Part shown: positions 54,785-64,000 of the stretch, in pieces
Position numbering within the stretch: the stretch's first letter is position 1
Layout of the letters: every line of letters begins with the position of its first letter
Assembly: GCF_004322755.1 (NCBI RefSeq)
Contig: NZ_CP036401.1
Span: 1,612,001 to 1,676,000, forward strand
Direction: 5' to 3'
DNA length: 64,000 nucleotides
From: Pseudoduganella albidiflava
GTDB lineage: Bacteria > Pseudomonadota > Gammaproteobacteria > Burkholderiales > Burkholderiaceae_D
Program-made: the position numbers and the translations under genes
The notes under the pieces: generated by a model
Databases searched by the model: none
What the model was told of the DNA's origin: nothing
The model's input: the letters and a program-made list of their open reading frames with translations, nothing else

Positions 54785-56353
54785 ATGACCGGGCCCTGCA
54801 TTCTCGCCATCGACAATGGCACGCAAAGCGTGCGCGCGCTGCTGTTCGACCTGCGCGGCGACCTGGTGGCGAAGGCGCAGGTGGCGCTGCAGCCCTGTAA
54901 CGCCGGGCGGCCGGGATGGGCCGAGCACAAGGCCGAAGGTTACTGGGAGGCTGTCTGCGAAGCCTGCCGCCGCCTGTGGCTGGTGGCACCGGCCGCACGC
55001 GGGGGCATCGCGGGAGTGGCCGTGACCACGCAGCGCGGCACTGTCGTCAATGTCGACGAGCAGGGCAGGCCGCTGCGCCCGGCGATCACATGGCTGGACC
55101 AGCGCCGCACCGACCTGTCGCAAGTACCGCGGGTGGGCCCGCTGTGGCGCGCGGCGTTCCGGCTGGCCCGGGTCGACGGCACGCTGCGCTACTTCCAGCG
55201 CGAAGCGGAAATCAACTGGATCGCCGCCCACCAGCCCGACATCTGGCGGCGCACCCACAAGTTCCTGCTGCTGTCGGGCTACCTGAACTTCCAGCTGTGC
55301 GGCCGGTTCGTCGATTCGGCCGGCGCGCAGGTCGGCTATGTGCCGTTCGATTTCCGCCGCCACCGCTGGGCCGGGGCGCGCGACTGGAAATGGCAGGCGC
55401 TGGCGATCCGGCCCGGCATGCTCCCCGAACTGGCGCCGCCCGGCACGGTGATCGGCGCGATCACGCCCGCGGCCGCCGCCGCCACGGGCATCCCGGCCGG
55501 CCTGCCGCTGCTTGCCGCGGCGGCCGACAAGGCTTGCGAAGTGATCGGCGCCGGTGCCCTGGCGCCGCATGTCGGCTGCCTGTCCTACGGCACCACGGCG
55601 ACCATCAATACCACCAGCACGAAATATGTCGAGGTCACGCGGTTCGTACCGCCGTATCCGGCCGCGCTGCCCGGCGCCTACAGCACCGAAGTGCAGATCT
55701 TTCGCGGCTACTGGATGGTGAACTGGTTCAAGGAGCAGTTCGGCGACCGTGAGCTGGCGGCCGCCACGGAACATGGCATGGCGCCCGAAGCGTTGCTGGA
55801 CCGGCTGGTGGAGGCGGTGCCGCCGGGCTCGATGGGCCTGATGCTGCAGCCGTACTGGAGCCCCGGCATCCGGGTGCCCGGGCCGGAAGCAAAGGGGGCG
55901 ATGCTGGGTTTCGGCGACGTGCACACGCGTGCCCACATGTACCGCGCCATCCTGGAAGGGCTGGCCTATGCGCTGCGTGAAGGGAAGGAGCGCATCGAAC
56001 GGCGCAGCGGCACCCGCATCACCGAACTGCGCGTGGCGGGCGGCGGCTCGCAGAGCGATGCGGCCATGCAGCTGACGGCCGACATCTTCGGCCTGCCCGC
56101 CGTGCGCGCCCACGTGTACGAAGCTTCCGGCCTGGGGGCGGCGATCGCCGGCGCCGTCGGCCTGGGACTGCACCGCGACTTCGCCAGCGCCGTGGCCGCG
56201 ATGACGCGGCCCGGCCGGGCCTTCGAGCCGGATGCCGCCAACCGGTGCCTCTATGACCAGCTGTACCGGCGTGTCTACCTGCGCATGTACCGGCGGCTGC
56301 GGCCGCTGTACGGGGAGATCGCGGCAATCACCGGCTATCCGCCGCCCCGCTGA
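54785..56353 (+). CDS. FGGY family carbohydrate kinase
   Basis: ATP-dependent sugar or polyol kinase (522 residues). The N-terminal FGGY domain begins [18 protein letters not shown] and has the WLDQRR substrate loop; the C-terminal domain has [14 protein letters not shown] and [12 protein letters not shown], the ATP site. I used ATG at 54,785. An ATG 30 bp upstream is possible. Substrate cannot be told from xylulose, glycerol or erythritol kinases, and no sugar transport genes flank it. Confidence 0.9.
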   Translation: MTGPCILAIDNGTQSVRALLFDLRGDLVAKAQVALQPCNAGRPGWAEHKAEGYWEAVCEACRRLWLVAPAARGGIAGVAVTTQRGTVVNVDEQGRPLRPAITWLDQRRTDLSQVPRVGPLWRAAFRLARVDGTLRYFQREAEINWIAAHQPDIWRRTHKFLLLSGYLNFQLCGRFVDSAGAQVGYVPFDFRRHRWAGARDWKWQALAIRPGMLPELAPPGTVIGAITPAAAAATGIPAGLPLLAAAADKACEVIGAGALAPHVGCLSYGTTATINTTSTKYVEVTRFVPPYPAALPGAYSTEVQIFRGYWMVNWFKEQFGDRELAAATEHGMAPEALLDRLVEAVPPGSMGLMLQPYWSPGIRVPGPEAKGAMLGFGDVHTRAHMYRAILEGLAYALREGKERIERRSGTRITELRVAGGGSQSDAAMQLTADIFGLPAVRAHVYEASGLGAAIAGAVGLGLHRDFASAVAAMTRPGRAFEPDAANRCLYDQLYRRVYLRMYRRLRPLYGEIAAITGYPPPR

Positions 56354-56374
56354 GGCATTGCCACCGTACGGTGC

Positions 56375-57568
56375 TTACATCCGCGCCGCAATCAGCTTGC
56401 CCAGGATCGCGATGCCCTGGCGAATCCGCTCCGGCGGCACCGTCACGAACGACAGCCGCAGCGTGTGCGCTTCCGGTTCGTTGGCGTAGAACGGCGCGCC
56501 CGGCACGAAGGCGACCTTGTGCTTGATGGCTTCATCGAGCAGTTCCATCGCATTGATGTGCTTCGGCAGCGTGACCCAGATGAACATGCCGCCCTGAGGC
56601 TTGGTCCACGTGGCGCCGGCCGGGAAGTGCTCGGCCATCGCGTCGAGCATGGCCTGGCACTGGTTGCCGTACAGTTCGCGGATGGTCGGGATGTGGCGGT
56701 CCAGGAAGCCATCCTTGATCACTTCGTGCACCACCATCTGCGTCAGCTGCGCGGTGTGCAGGTCGGCGGCCTGCTTGGCCAGTTCGAGGCGGCGCACCAG
56801 CGGCAGCGGCGCCACCACGTAGCCCAGGCGGATGCCGGGCGTCAGCACCTTCGAGAAGGAACCCATGTAGATCACGCCGTCCGGGTTCATCGCCACCATC
56901 TTCGGCAGCGGTTCGCCCTTGTACGACAGCGCGCCGTAGGGATCGTCCTCGATCAGCGGCAGGCCGAGGCGGGCGCATGTTTCCACCAGTTCCTGGCGGC
57001 GCGCGATCGACAGCGTGCGGCCCGTCGGGTTCTGGAAATTCGGCAGCGAGTACAGCAGGCGGGCGCCTTGCGCCACCGGCTCGATCGACGCCGGCACCAG
57101 CCCGTCGTCATCGGTGGCCACCGAGGTGAATTCGGGGCGGTACACGGAAAACGCCTGCAGCGCGCCCAGGTAGCTCGGCGTTTCGACCAGCACGCGGCTG
57201 CCTTCGTCGATCAGCACCTTGCCCAGCAGGTCGAGCGCCTGCTGCGAGCCCGACACCATCAATACCTGTTCCGGCACGATCTTCGCGCCATCCTTCGAGA
57301 GCGAATCGGCGATCCACTGGCGCAGCGGCATGTAGCCATCCGTCGGGCCGTACTGCAGGGCGGTCTTGCCCGTGGTGGACAGCACCTTGTCGAACGCCGC
57401 CTTCATTTCTTCCACAGGGAACGTGGCCGGCGACGGCAGGCCGCCGGCGAACGAAATGATTTCCGGCTGCTGCGTGATCTTCAGGATTTCGCGGATGAAG
57501 GAACTCTGCAGCTGCTGAGCGCGCTCGGAAAAGCGCCACTGGATCGGGTTGGGATTTTCGATTTTCAT
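56375..57568 (-). CDS. PLP-dependent class I aminotransferase, LysN/aminoadipate-type
   Basis: Aminotransferase (397 residues). N-terminal region IISFAGGLPSPATFP, substrate/PLP loops LPNFQNPTG and EDDPYGAL, PLP Lys in GSFSKVLTPGIRLGYV, and C-terminal Arg in LRLSF. This wording fits multi-substrate aminoadipate/aromatic/branched-chain aminotransferases. The next gene on the same strand is upstream RidA, whose product removes the enamine by-products of PLP enzymes. True substrate not determinable. Confidence 0.9.
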   Translation of the reverse strand: MKIENPNPIQWRFSERAQQLQSSFIREILKITQQPEIISFAGGLPSPATFPVEEMKAAFDKVLSTTGKTALQYGPTDGYMPLRQWIADSLSKDGAKIVPEQVLMVSGSQQALDLLGKVLIDEGSRVLVETPSYLGALQAFSVYRPEFTSVATDDDGLVPASIEPVAQGARLLYSLPNFQNPTGRTLSIARRQELVETCARLGLPLIEDDPYGALSYKGEPLPKMVAMNPDGVIYMGSFSKVLTPGIRLGYVVAPLPLVRRLELAKQAADLHTAQLTQMVVHEVIKDGFLDRHIPTIRELYGNQCQAMLDAMAEHFPAGATWTKPQGGMFIWVTLPKHINAMELLDEAIKHKVAFVPGAPFYANEPEAHTLRLSFVTVPPERIRQGIAILGKLIAARM

Positions 57569-57685
57569 ACGACTCTCTCGGGGAAAGGGCGGCGGGCGGC
57601 GCCCACCATTGGAACGGCACGCTTGTGGCGGCCCATGGAGGCGCGGCCGGGTAGGCCACGCCCTTGATTCGATTCGGCTACTTGT

Positions 57686-58147
57686 TTATGCGAGCTCGGC
57701 GATCAGCTCGATTTCCACGCAGGCACCCAGCGGGATCTGCGCCACGCCGAACGCGGAGCGGGCATGCTTGCCGGCGTCGCCGAACACTTCGCCCAGCAGT
57801 TCGGAAGCGCCGTTGGTGACCAGGTGCTGCTCGGTGAAGTCCGGCGTGGAGTTCACCAGGCTCATCACCTTGACGATGCGCTTCACGCGGTTCAGGTCGC
57901 CGCCGCAGGCTTCCTGCAGCGTGCCCAGCAGGTCGATCGCCACCGCGCGGGCAGCCTGCTTGCCTTCCGCCGTGTCGATATTCTTGCCCAGCTGGCCCAC
58001 CCATACGGCGCCATCCGGCTTCTTGGCGATGTGGCCGGACAGGAACACGGTGTTCCCGGTCTGCACGTGCATGACGTAGGCGGCGGCCGGCGTGGCCGGT
58101 GCTTTCAGGGCGATATCGAGCGACTTCAGTTTTTCGTAGACGGACAT
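57686..58147 (-). CDS. RidA family (YjgF/YER057c/UK114) protein
   Basis: Small trimeric protein (153 residues) that hydrolyses reactive enamine/imine intermediates. Motifs are TVFLSGHIAKKPDG, ARAVAIDLLGTLQEACGG and FGVAQIPLGACVEIELIAE; the carboxylate-binding Arg of canonical RidA is not present at ARSAFGVAQIPLG in the same wording. Start at 58,147 is placed 5 nt after GGAG; an ATG directly before it is alternative. It is likely cotranscribed with the aminotransferase. Confidence 0.9.
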   Translation of the reverse strand: MSVYEKLKSLDIALKAPATPAAAYVMHVQTGNTVFLSGHIAKKPDGAVWVGQLGKNIDTAEGKQAARAVAIDLLGTLQEACGGDLNRVKRIVKVMSLVNSTPDFTEQHLVTNGASELLGEVFGDAGKHARSAFGVAQIPLGACVEIELIAELA

Positions 58148-58294
58148 CATGTCTCCAGATGGGTTGTAATGAATGAGTTGTAATAACGCATTGTAATGAG
58201 CTTATTCCCGGTATTGTACGACTTGCCGCCGGGCGCCGGCCAGGCGTTCATCGCCCGGTTCCCGGCACGGTGCTTCACCTGCGATGATCAGTGC

Positions 58295-59218
58295 TCACCG
58301 TCTCACGGCCATCCTGCGGCCCAGCGCCACGGTGCCGATCACGGCCAGCGCGAACAGCAGGTGCGCCGCCTGCAGCGGCTCGCCCAGCACGATGGCGGCG
58401 CCCAGCAGCGTGAGGAACGGCTGCAGCAGCTGCACCTGGCCGACGCGGGCCACGCCGCCCCGGGCCATGCCGCGGTACCAGAAGATGAAACCGACGAACA
58501 TCGAGAACACGCAGGTATAGGCAAAGCCGCCCCAAGCCGCGGCGCCGACGCCGGCCATCGCGCCGCCGTGCTGCCACAGGTCCCAGCCGGCGAGGGGCAG
58601 GGCGATCGGCAGCGACAGCAGCAGTGCCCAGCTGATCACCTGCTGCCCGCCCAGCGCCTGCGACAGCCGCCCGCCTTCCGCGTAGCCCATGCCGGCCGCC
58701 AGCACGGCACCCAGCATCAGCACATCGGCCACGTGCAGGGCGCCGCCGCTCTGGCTCAGCGCGAAGCCGACGACGAGGCCGGACCCGGCCAGCGCCGCGC
58801 ACCAGAACCCGGCCGACGGCCGCTCGTGGCCGCGCAGGGCGGAAAACAGGGCGGTGGCCAGGGGCAGGATGCCGACCAGCACGGCGCCGTGCGACGCCGG
58901 CAGCGAACGCATCGCGAACGATGTCAGCAGCGGAAAACCGATCACGCAGCCGGCCGCCACCACGAGCAGTCCCGGCAGCGCGCCACGGCCGGGCAGCGGC
59001 GCGCGCTGCCACCACAGCCACAGGCCCGCCAGCAGCGCGGCCACCACGGCGCGGCCCATCGTCACGAGCATCGGGCTCAGCTCGGCCACGGCCAGGCGGG
59101 TGAACGGCAGCGTGAGGCTGAAGATCGCCACGCCGGCCAGCCCGAGCAGCATGCCGGCCGTTTCGTCGGACCGGCGCGTGACCGTGGCTGCCTGTGCGAC
59201 AGCGGACGAGGCGCTCAT
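58295..59218 (-). CDS. EamA/DMT family exporter
   Basis: Ten-helix inner-membrane protein (307 residues) of the drug/metabolite transporter superfamily with two EamA halves (about 22-150 and 165-295). The second half contains MFVGFIFWYRGMARGGVARVGQVQ, in part typical of amino-acid exporters (RhtA/YdcZ class). Divergent from the MocR regulator across a 238-bp spacer with repeated CCAATACAC motifs; MocR proteins commonly control such an exporter. Confidence 0.9.
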   Translation of the reverse strand: MSASSAVAQAATVTRRSDETAGMLLGLAGVAIFSLTLPFTRLAVAELSPMLVTMGRAVVAALLAGLWLWWQRAPLPGRGALPGLLVVAAGCVIGFPLLTSFAMRSLPASHGAVLVGILPLATALFSALRGHERPSAGFWCAALAGSGLVVGFALSQSGGALHVADVLMLGAVLAAGMGYAEGGRLSQALGGQQVISWALLLSLPIALPLAGWDLWQHGGAMAGVGAAAWGGFAYTCVFSMFVGFIFWYRGMARGGVARVGQVQLLQPFLTLLGAAIVLGEPLQAAHLLFALAVIGTVALGRRMAVRR

Positions 59219-59313
59219 GGCCGCGCTCCAGCCACCAATGGCATGACAGCGCGGACTGCTGGGAGGGGCGGGACGGGCAGCAGGTTCATGGTCTTGGCTT
59301 TCTCGTGGATTCA

Positions 59314-59401
59314 GGTGTATCGTAGAAGAATTGGCCAGTACAGTGCCAATACACCGATCCGCATGATTTGAATTACTGTAGTGGCTGGATCACCAATACA
59401 C
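59314..59401. promoter_or_regulatory. Candidate MocR operator between eamA and mocR
   Basis: CCAATACAC occurs twice in direct orientation (59,346-59,354 and 59,393-59,401), and an inverted half GGTGTAT at 59,314-59,320 pairs with ATACACC (59,349-59,355). A smaller palindrome ATTGGC-N9-GCCAAT sits at 59,330-59,350. Direct repeats plus an inverted half are usual for MocR/PdxR-type sites. Confidence 0.5.
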
Positions 59402-59408
59402 GCGTGAT

Positions 59409-59456
59409 CGATATGCCCGTGACCAATGCACCCGATATGCCTGTGACCGATACGCC
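59409..59456 (+). repeat. 24-bp tandem duplication before the mocR start
   Basis: CGATATGCCCGTGACCAATG at 59,409 recurs in altered form at 59,433 (24-bp period, about five differences), ending exactly at the ATG. It lies in the leader and may affect spacing to the RBS, which is not obvious here. Confidence 0.7.
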
Positions 59457-60983
59457 ATGACCGAACCATCGCATCCGCCGTCCACTCCGCTTTCCACCCC
59501 GCTAGCGCCCGCCGTTGGCACCCTCAGCCGCGCGGCGGGCGAATCGCTGACCGACCAGATCGTGCGGACCGTGGCGGCGCGCATCGACGAGCGCATGCTG
59601 CGCAGCGGCAGCCGCATGCCGTCGATCCGGCGCTTCGCGGAAAGCCATGGCGTGTCGCCGTTCACCGTGGTGGCGGCCTACGACAAGCTGGTCGCCCGCG
59701 GCTACCTGGAGTCGCGCCGCGGCGCCGGCTTCTTCATCCGCGAACGCACGCCGCTGCGCAGCGTGGCCTCGGCGGCCAGCACGGCGGCGGCCGATGCCGA
59801 GGCGGCCGGCCAGTCGCTAGACGTGGTCTGGCTGGTGCGCAACATGTTCCGCCAGATGCCGCACCAGCAGATGCCGGGAACCGGGGTGCTGCCCAGCGAA
59901 TGGCTCGATGCGGAAAGCGTGGCCAACGCGCTGCGCGCGATCGGGCGCCAGAACGCCAGCCAGCTGCTGAACTATGGCGTGCCGCAGGGCTTCCTGCCGT
60001 TGCGCCAGCAGCTGCAGCGCAAGCTGGCCGAGCTGGAGATCGGCGCGGCGCCCGAACAGATCGTCACCACGGCCGGGGTGACCCAGGCGCTGGACATGGT
60101 GGCGCGCGAGTTCACCCGGCCGGGCGACACCATCCTGGTCGACGACCCGGCCTGGTTCCTGATGTTCGGCTCCTTCGCGGCGCTGGGCGCGCGCGTGGTC
60201 GGCGTGCCGCGGCTGGCCGACGGGCCGGACATCGCCCGGCTGGCCGAGCTGGCGGCGCTGCACAAGCCGAAGCTGTATGTGATCAACTCGGTGCTGCACA
60301 ACCCCAGTTCGACGTCGCTGTCCGGCGCCAAGGCGTACCAGATCCTGCGGATCGCCGCCGAGCACGACATCACGATCGTCGAGGACGACATCTATTGCGA
60401 CCTGCACCCCGGCAGCGCGGTGCAGCCGGCGACCCGGCTGGCCGCGCTGGACCAGTTGCAGCGGGTGATCTACCTGTCCGGCTTTTCCAAGACGATGGCG
60501 GCGAACCTGCGCGTGGGCTTCATCGCCACGTCGCCCGAGCTGGCGCGGCGGCTTGCCGACCGCAAGATGCTGCAGACGCTGACCACCAGCGACATCGGCG
60601 AGCGCATCGTGTACAAGATCCTGTCCGAGGGCGTGTACCGCAAGCACGCCGAACGCATGCGCACCCGGCTCGACGGCCTGCGGGCGCGCACCGTGCGCCA
60701 GATGGAGCGCGTGGGCCTGCGCATCGACATGGCGCCGCCGGCCGGCATGTTCGTGTGGGCCGATGCCGGCTGCGACACCAATGTGCTGGCCGAGCGGGCG
60801 ATGGCGCAAGGCATCCTGCTGGCGCCCGGCAGCATGTTCTCGCCCAGCCAGTTGCCGTCCCGGTTCATGCGGCTGAACGTGGCCGCCATGCAGGACCCGG
60901 CCGTGTGGCGCTTTCTGGAGAAGGAACTGCGGGGAAAAGGAACTGCGGGAACTGCGGGAGAAGGACTCCAGGGAGCCGCGTGA
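59457..60983 (+). CDS. MocR/GabR-type regulator (GntR HTH + aminotransferase domain)
   Basis: Regulator of 508 residues. A GntR winged helix (about 30-100) has MPSIRRFAESHGVSPFTVV and RGYLESRRGAGFFI. A class I aminotransferase domain (about 125-490) has the PLP Lys in YLSGFSKTMAANLR and substrate loop VLHNPSSTS. A linker (about 105-130) joins them. The C-terminal tail has Gly/Thr repeats (GKGTAGTAGEG). It senses a PLP-bound amino compound and likely controls the divergent EamA exporter. Confidence 0.92.
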   Translation: MTEPSHPPSTPLSTPLAPAVGTLSRAAGESLTDQIVRTVAARIDERMLRSGSRMPSIRRFAESHGVSPFTVVAAYDKLVARGYLESRRGAGFFIRERTPLRSVASAASTAAADAEAAGQSLDVVWLVRNMFRQMPHQQMPGTGVLPSEWLDAESVANALRAIGRQNASQLLNYGVPQGFLPLRQQLQRKLAELEIGAAPEQIVTTAGVTQALDMVAREFTRPGDTILVDDPAWFLMFGSFAALGARVVGVPRLADGPDIARLAELAALHKPKLYVINSVLHNPSSTSLSGAKAYQILRIAAEHDITIVEDDIYCDLHPGSAVQPATRLAALDQLQRVIYLSGFSKTMAANLRVGFIATSPELARRLADRKMLQTLTTSDIGERIVYKILSEGVYRKHAERMRTRLDGLRARTVRQMERVGLRIDMAPPAGMFVWADAGCDTNVLAERAMAQGILLAPGSMFSPSQLPSRFMRLNVAAMQDPAVWRFLEKELRGKGTAGTAGEGLQGAA

Positions 60984-61010
60984 GGGAAGCGGGGGCTTTG
61001 TCAAAAAGCT

Positions 61011-61039
61011 CTTGAAAGATAGAATCATCAATCCCATAT
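61011..61039 (+). promoter_or_regulatory. Sigma32 (RpoH)-type heat-shock promoter of htpG
   Basis: CTTGAAA (61,011-61,017) and CCCATAT (61,033-61,039) separated by 15 bp match the RpoH consensus (CTTGAAA, N11-16, CCCATnT). The RBS AAAGAGG (61,074-61,080) and the htpG ATG at 61,086 follow. Confidence 0.85.
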
Positions 61040-61085
61040 CGCTGAAACCGAAAAATTTCCGGCTAACAAGACTAAAGAGGTAACG

Positions 61086-63005
61086 ATGTCTGATAATAAA
61101 GAAACCTTGGGCTTCCAGGCGGAAGTGAAGCAGCTGCTGCAGCTGATGATCCATTCGCTGTACTCGAACAAGGAAATCTTCCTGCGCGAGCTGATTTCCA
61201 ACGCGTCCGACGCGGCCGACAAGCTGCGCTTCGAAGCCATCAACAACGATGCCCTGTACGGCAACGACCACGAGCTGAAGATCAGGGTGGCGTTCGACAA
61301 GGCGGCCCGCACGGTCACGATCTCCGACAACGGCATCGGCATGAGCCGCGACGAAGTGATCAGCCACCTGGGCACGATCGCCAAGTCGGGGACCAAGGAA
61401 TTCTTCGGCAAGCTGTCCGGCGACCAGCAAAAGGATGCGGCGCTGATCGGCCAGTTCGGCGTGGGCTTCTACTCCGGCTTCATCGTGGCCGACAGGATCA
61501 CCGTGGAAACCCGCCGTGCAGGGCTGGAAGCAAGTGAAGCGGTGCGCTGGGAATCGACCGGCGAGGGCGACTACAGCGTGGAAGCCATCGAGAAGACCAG
61601 CCGCGGCACCGACATCATCCTGCACCTGCGCGAAGGCGAGGATGAACTGCTGTCGGCCTGGAAGCTGAAGTCGATCATCACCAAGTATTCGGACCACATC
61701 TCCCTGCCGATCCAGATGGCCAAGGAAGAGTGGGACGAAGAGAAGAAGGAAATGGTCACGAAGGAGGAACTCGAGACCATCAACCAGGCCAGCGCGCTGT
61801 GGGCCCGCTCGAAGAGCGACATCACGCCCGAGCAGTACGAGGAATTCTACAAGCACGTGTCGCACGACTTCGGCGCGCCGCTCACCTACACGCACAACCG
61901 CGTGGAAGGCCGCAGCGAATACACGCAGCTGCTGTACATTCCGGCCAAGGCGCCGTTCGACCTGTGGGACCGCAACAAGCGCGGCGGCATCAAGCTGTAC
62001 GTCAAGCGCGTGTTCATCATGGACGACGCGGAACAACTGATGCCGACCTACCTGCGCTTCGTGAAGGGCGTGATCGACTCGGCCGACCTGCCGCTGAACG
62101 TATCGCGTGAAATCCTGCAGGAGTCGCGCGACGTGAAGGCGATCCGCGAGGGTTCCACCAAGCGGGTGATCGGCATGCTGGAAGAACTGGCCAACGCCGA
62201 CGAGCAGGAAAAGAAGGACAAGTACACCGCCTTCTGGACCGAGTTCGGCCAGGTGCTGAAGGAAGGCGTGGGCGAAGACCACGCCAACAAGGACCGTCTC
62301 GCCAAGCTGCTGCGCTTCGCCTCCACGCACAACGATTCCGCCGAACAGACCGTGGCGCTGGCCGACTACGTGGGCCGCATGAAGGAAGGCCAGGAAAAGA
62401 TCTATTACGTCACCGGCGAAAGCTTCACGGCCGCGAAGAACAGCCCGCACCTGGAAATCTTCCGCAAGAAGGGCGTGGAAGTGCTGCTGATGACCGACCG
62501 CGTCGATGAATGGATGCTGTCGTTCCTGACCGAATTCGACGGCAAGGAACTGGTCTCGGTGGCCAAGGGCGGCCTGGACCTGGGCAAGCTGGAAGACGAG
62601 GCCGAGAAGAAGGAACACGAGGAAACCGAGGCGCAGTACAAGGACCTGGTCGAGAAGATGAAGGGTGCGCTGGGCGACAAGGCCAAGGACGTGCGCGTGA
62701 CGTTCCGCCTGACCGATTCGCCGGCGTGCCTGGTGGCCGACGAGCACGAACTGTCCGGCAACCTGCTGCGCATGCTGAAGGCAGCCGGCCAGAACGCGCC
62801 GGAAAGCAAGCCGATCCTCGAGATCAACCCGAACCACCCGCTGGTCACGCGCCTGAAATACGAAAAAGTGGACGGCGGCGAGGAAAGCGGCAAATTCGCC
62901 GACTGGTCGCACCTGCTGTTCGACCAGGCCCTGCTGGCCGAAGGCGGCACGCTGGAAGATCCGGCGGCGTTCGTGCGCCGGATGAACGAGATGCTGCTGA
63001 AGTAA
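61086..63005 (+). CDS. htpG: Hsp90-family chaperone HtpG
   Basis: Bacterial Hsp90 (639 residues). The N-terminal GHKL ATPase has [38 protein letters not shown] and TDIILHL. The middle domain contains the catalytic-loop region [17 protein letters not shown] (shown as NVSREILQ), and the C-terminal dimer domain closes with [19 protein letters not shown] sequence. Length is canonical. Monocistronic with a heat-shock promoter. Confidence 0.96.
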   Translation: MSDNKETLGFQAEVKQLLQLMIHSLYSNKEIFLRELISNASDAADKLRFEAINNDALYGNDHELKIRVAFDKAARTVTISDNGIGMSRDEVISHLGTIAKSGTKEFFGKLSGDQQKDAALIGQFGVGFYSGFIVADRITVETRRAGLEASEAVRWESTGEGDYSVEAIEKTSRGTDIILHLREGEDELLSAWKLKSIITKYSDHISLPIQMAKEEWDEEKKEMVTKEELETINQASALWARSKSDITPEQYEEFYKHVSHDFGAPLTYTHNRVEGRSEYTQLLYIPAKAPFDLWDRNKRGGIKLYVKRVFIMDDAEQLMPTYLRFVKGVIDSADLPLNVSREILQESRDVKAIREGSTKRVIGMLEELANADEQEKKDKYTAFWTEFGQVLKEGVGEDHANKDRLAKLLRFASTHNDSAEQTVALADYVGRMKEGQEKIYYVTGESFTAAKNSPHLEIFRKKGVEVLLMTDRVDEWMLSFLTEFDGKELVSVAKGGLDLGKLEDEAEKKEHEETEAQYKDLVEKMKGALGDKAKDVRVTFRLTDSPACLVADEHELSGNLLRMLKAAGQNAPESKPILEINPNHPLVTRLKYEKVDGGEESGKFADWSHLLFDQALLAEGGTLEDPAAFVRRMNEMLLK

Positions 63006-63339
63006 TTCCGCCGATGTAGCCGTTCCGGCCGGTTCGCCGGTTGTCCGGTCGTTGCAGGGGCCGTGTCCGCGCCAGCGGGCACGGCCCCTGCCATATCGGC
63101 GTCCGCTTCAGGCTTGCGCGAAAGCGTCGCGCAATGCCTGTTCGCGCGGCTCGGCGGCGATGTGCACGATCAGGATACTTCCGACAGTTCCTCGTCGTCG
63201 TGCGAGGTAATGACGACGAATGCCGCGTCGGGAATCTCGTCGCAGGCATGCGCTGCCTGGTTCGCCTTGTCGACCGGCTGATGTGCGCTAACGGCATAGC
63301 CTACGCCGCGCTGGCCGGGCTTGCAGTGCGCCAAGGCTT
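63006..63339. other. 334-bp spacer after htpG
   Basis: Contains the htpG hairpin; beyond it no gene is supported. On the minus strand two overlapping frames (63,170-63,335 and 63,108-63,180) read as one continuous peptide-like sequence if shifted by one base, ending FVVITSHDDEELSEV then ILIVHIAAEPREQ. This may be a decayed gene fragment, but the family is not recognised. Confidence 0.35.
63057..63088 (+). terminator. Hairpin after htpG
   Basis: Perfect 9-bp stem GGGGCCGTG / CACGGCCCC with a 14-nt loop, 52 bp past the stop. No T-run, so it may be a stabilising or rho-linked end. Confidence 0.55.
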
Positions 63340-63975
63340 TCAGGATGGACGGCGCTTGCGGCGAGCGGCGAGCAGCACCATGCCACCCACGGCCAGCATC
63401 ATGTAGGTGCCTGGCTCCGGCACTGGAACGACGCGGAAGGATGTCATGTTCCCAACAACTTCGAGCTCTCCCTGATGATAATAGTTGAAGGACGACAGGC
63501 TGGGCGAAAAGTTCGACCACTGGTTCTCCGCCGGCAGGTAGAAGTTGAGTGGCCTGTATGGCCCTTCGTCGACGAAACTGGTCGCCAGGGTAGCCTGGCC
63601 ATCCGGGCCGCTGGAGCCATGTGTGTTGATGTCGAGTACGTCGAGTTCCCACGCCCTGAGCCCGGCGTGGTAGCTGAGATCAATCGGTCCCGGCGCATTC
63701 TCGAACACCACCGATTGCTGGAAATTTTCATACAGCATCCACATATCGTGCCCGTCCCTGATGAGCGGCGTTGTCGTGTCGTAAATAAAGTATCCCGTGA
63801 CGACATCGCCGACAGAGAGATCGAAGCCGAGCAAATCGCTGTGTTGAACGTAGCCAGTACCGTACACGAGCAGTTTGTTGACCTTGACCTTGTACTCTAC
63901 GGTAACCTCGTATGCGCTTGCCGGCGTCGCGGCGATGGCAATTAGTAGTGAACAGACGGCAGGAAGCGATCGCAT
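63340..63975 (-). CDS. PEP-CTERM sorting domain protein
   Basis: Exported protein of 211 residues. Signal peptide 1-21 ends TPASA. The central region is beta-rich with Tyr/Asp (VTGYFIYDTTTP) as in many PEP-CTERM proteins. The C-terminal sorting signal is VPEPGTYMMLAVGGMVLLAA then RRKRR. RBS AAAGGACC precedes the ATG. The third exosortase substrate in the window and unrelated to the HAF pair. Function not recognised. Confidence 0.88.
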   Translation of the reverse strand: MRSLPAVCSLLIAIAATPASAYEVTVEYKVKVNKLLVYGTGYVQHSDLLGFDLSVGDVVTGYFIYDTTTPLIRDGHDMWMLYENFQQSVVFENAPGPIDLSYHAGLRAWELDVLDINTHGSSGPDGQATLATSFVDEGPYRPLNFYLPAENQWSNFSPSLSSFNYYHQGELEVVGNMTSFRVVPVPEPGTYMMLAVGGMVLLAARRKRRPS

Positions 63976-64000
63976 TGTGGTCCTTTCGAAGGTTGGAATG

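Noticed and set aside
59817..62912. 1,031-codon minus-strand open frame opposite mocR and htpG
   Set aside because: High-GC codon-position artefact. It is antisense to two well-supported genes, has no recognisable domain and is composed of His/Val/Gln/Arg-rich sequence typical of GC-rich shadows.

Overview
This 64 kb window is high-GC bacterial chromosome. It most resembles Oxalobacteraceae of the Massilia/Duganella/Pseudoduganella type. The evidence is the dapC-dapD-pilU and yffB-dapE-prmB gene order, three PEP-CTERM exosortase substrates with the VPEP + helix + RRK tail, OmpR/EnvZ with betaproteobacterial features, TonB and RND envelope systems, and a dispersed GGGGTCAGACCC palindrome in spacers. 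I see no rRNA, tRNA, CRISPR array or phage. The only mobile element is one IS1595-type insertion sequence. Genus is inference; no marker gene is present.

Layout. 1-4 kb: 3' part of an MdtC-like RND permease and its outer-membrane factor. 4-10 kb: S46 and S9 peptidases, a DUF1810 protein, and a PnuC transporter coupled to a NadR-like kinase. 10-12.4 kb: TonB receptor behind a clear TPP riboswitch. 12.4-13.8 kb: an EncFtn-like small protein that has lost its ferroxidase ligands and gained CxxC, an Imm26-like protein, and a GFA-family protein. 13.8-16.8 kb: ECF42-type sigma factor operon (VOC, YCII, double YCII, sigma with TPR-like tail). 17-19.7 kb: EnvZ/OmpR and a small secreted protein. 19.8-20.9 kb: IS1595-type element. 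21-23.7 kb: FapA-like (DUF342) protein and CheW. 23.7-34 kb: ABC-F protein, prmB, dapE, yffB, then two tandem HAF-repeat PEP-CTERM genes on the opposite strand, pilU, dapD, dapC. 34-37.6 kb: Mut7-C protein, MerR regulator with a divergent membrane-protein target, VOC protein, RhlE helicase. 38-44.4 kb: six co-oriented genes (periplasmic binding protein, Rieske oxygenase, ABC ATPase, permease, ferredoxin reductase, 8-oxoguanine-deaminase-like amidohydrolase), a probable uptake-plus-oxidation pathway for an N-heterocycle. 44.5-47 kb: MCE lipid transport genes without an ATPase. 47-50.4 kb: LysR, DHA2 exporter, ribB under an FMN riboswitch. 50.4-61 kb: M16 protease, small membrane protein, SRPBCC protein, FGGY kinase, aminotransferase, RidA, EamA exporter and divergent MocR regulator. 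61-64 kb: htpG with a sigma32-type promoter and a third PEP-CTERM protein.

How the parts work together. Two riboswitches tie vitamin status to TonB-dependent uptake (TPP) and riboflavin synthesis (FMN). The lysine/diaminopimelate genes form two transcription units, each with a TATAAT box, separated by the HAF/PEP-CTERM pair. The strongest candidates for undescribed biology are the 38-44 kb catabolic/transport cassette and the ligand-less EncFtn homologue with its Imm26-like neighbour. Short tandem arrays (8-, 12-, 15-, 16- and 24-bp units) recur in spacers and at gene edges and are a notable local trait.
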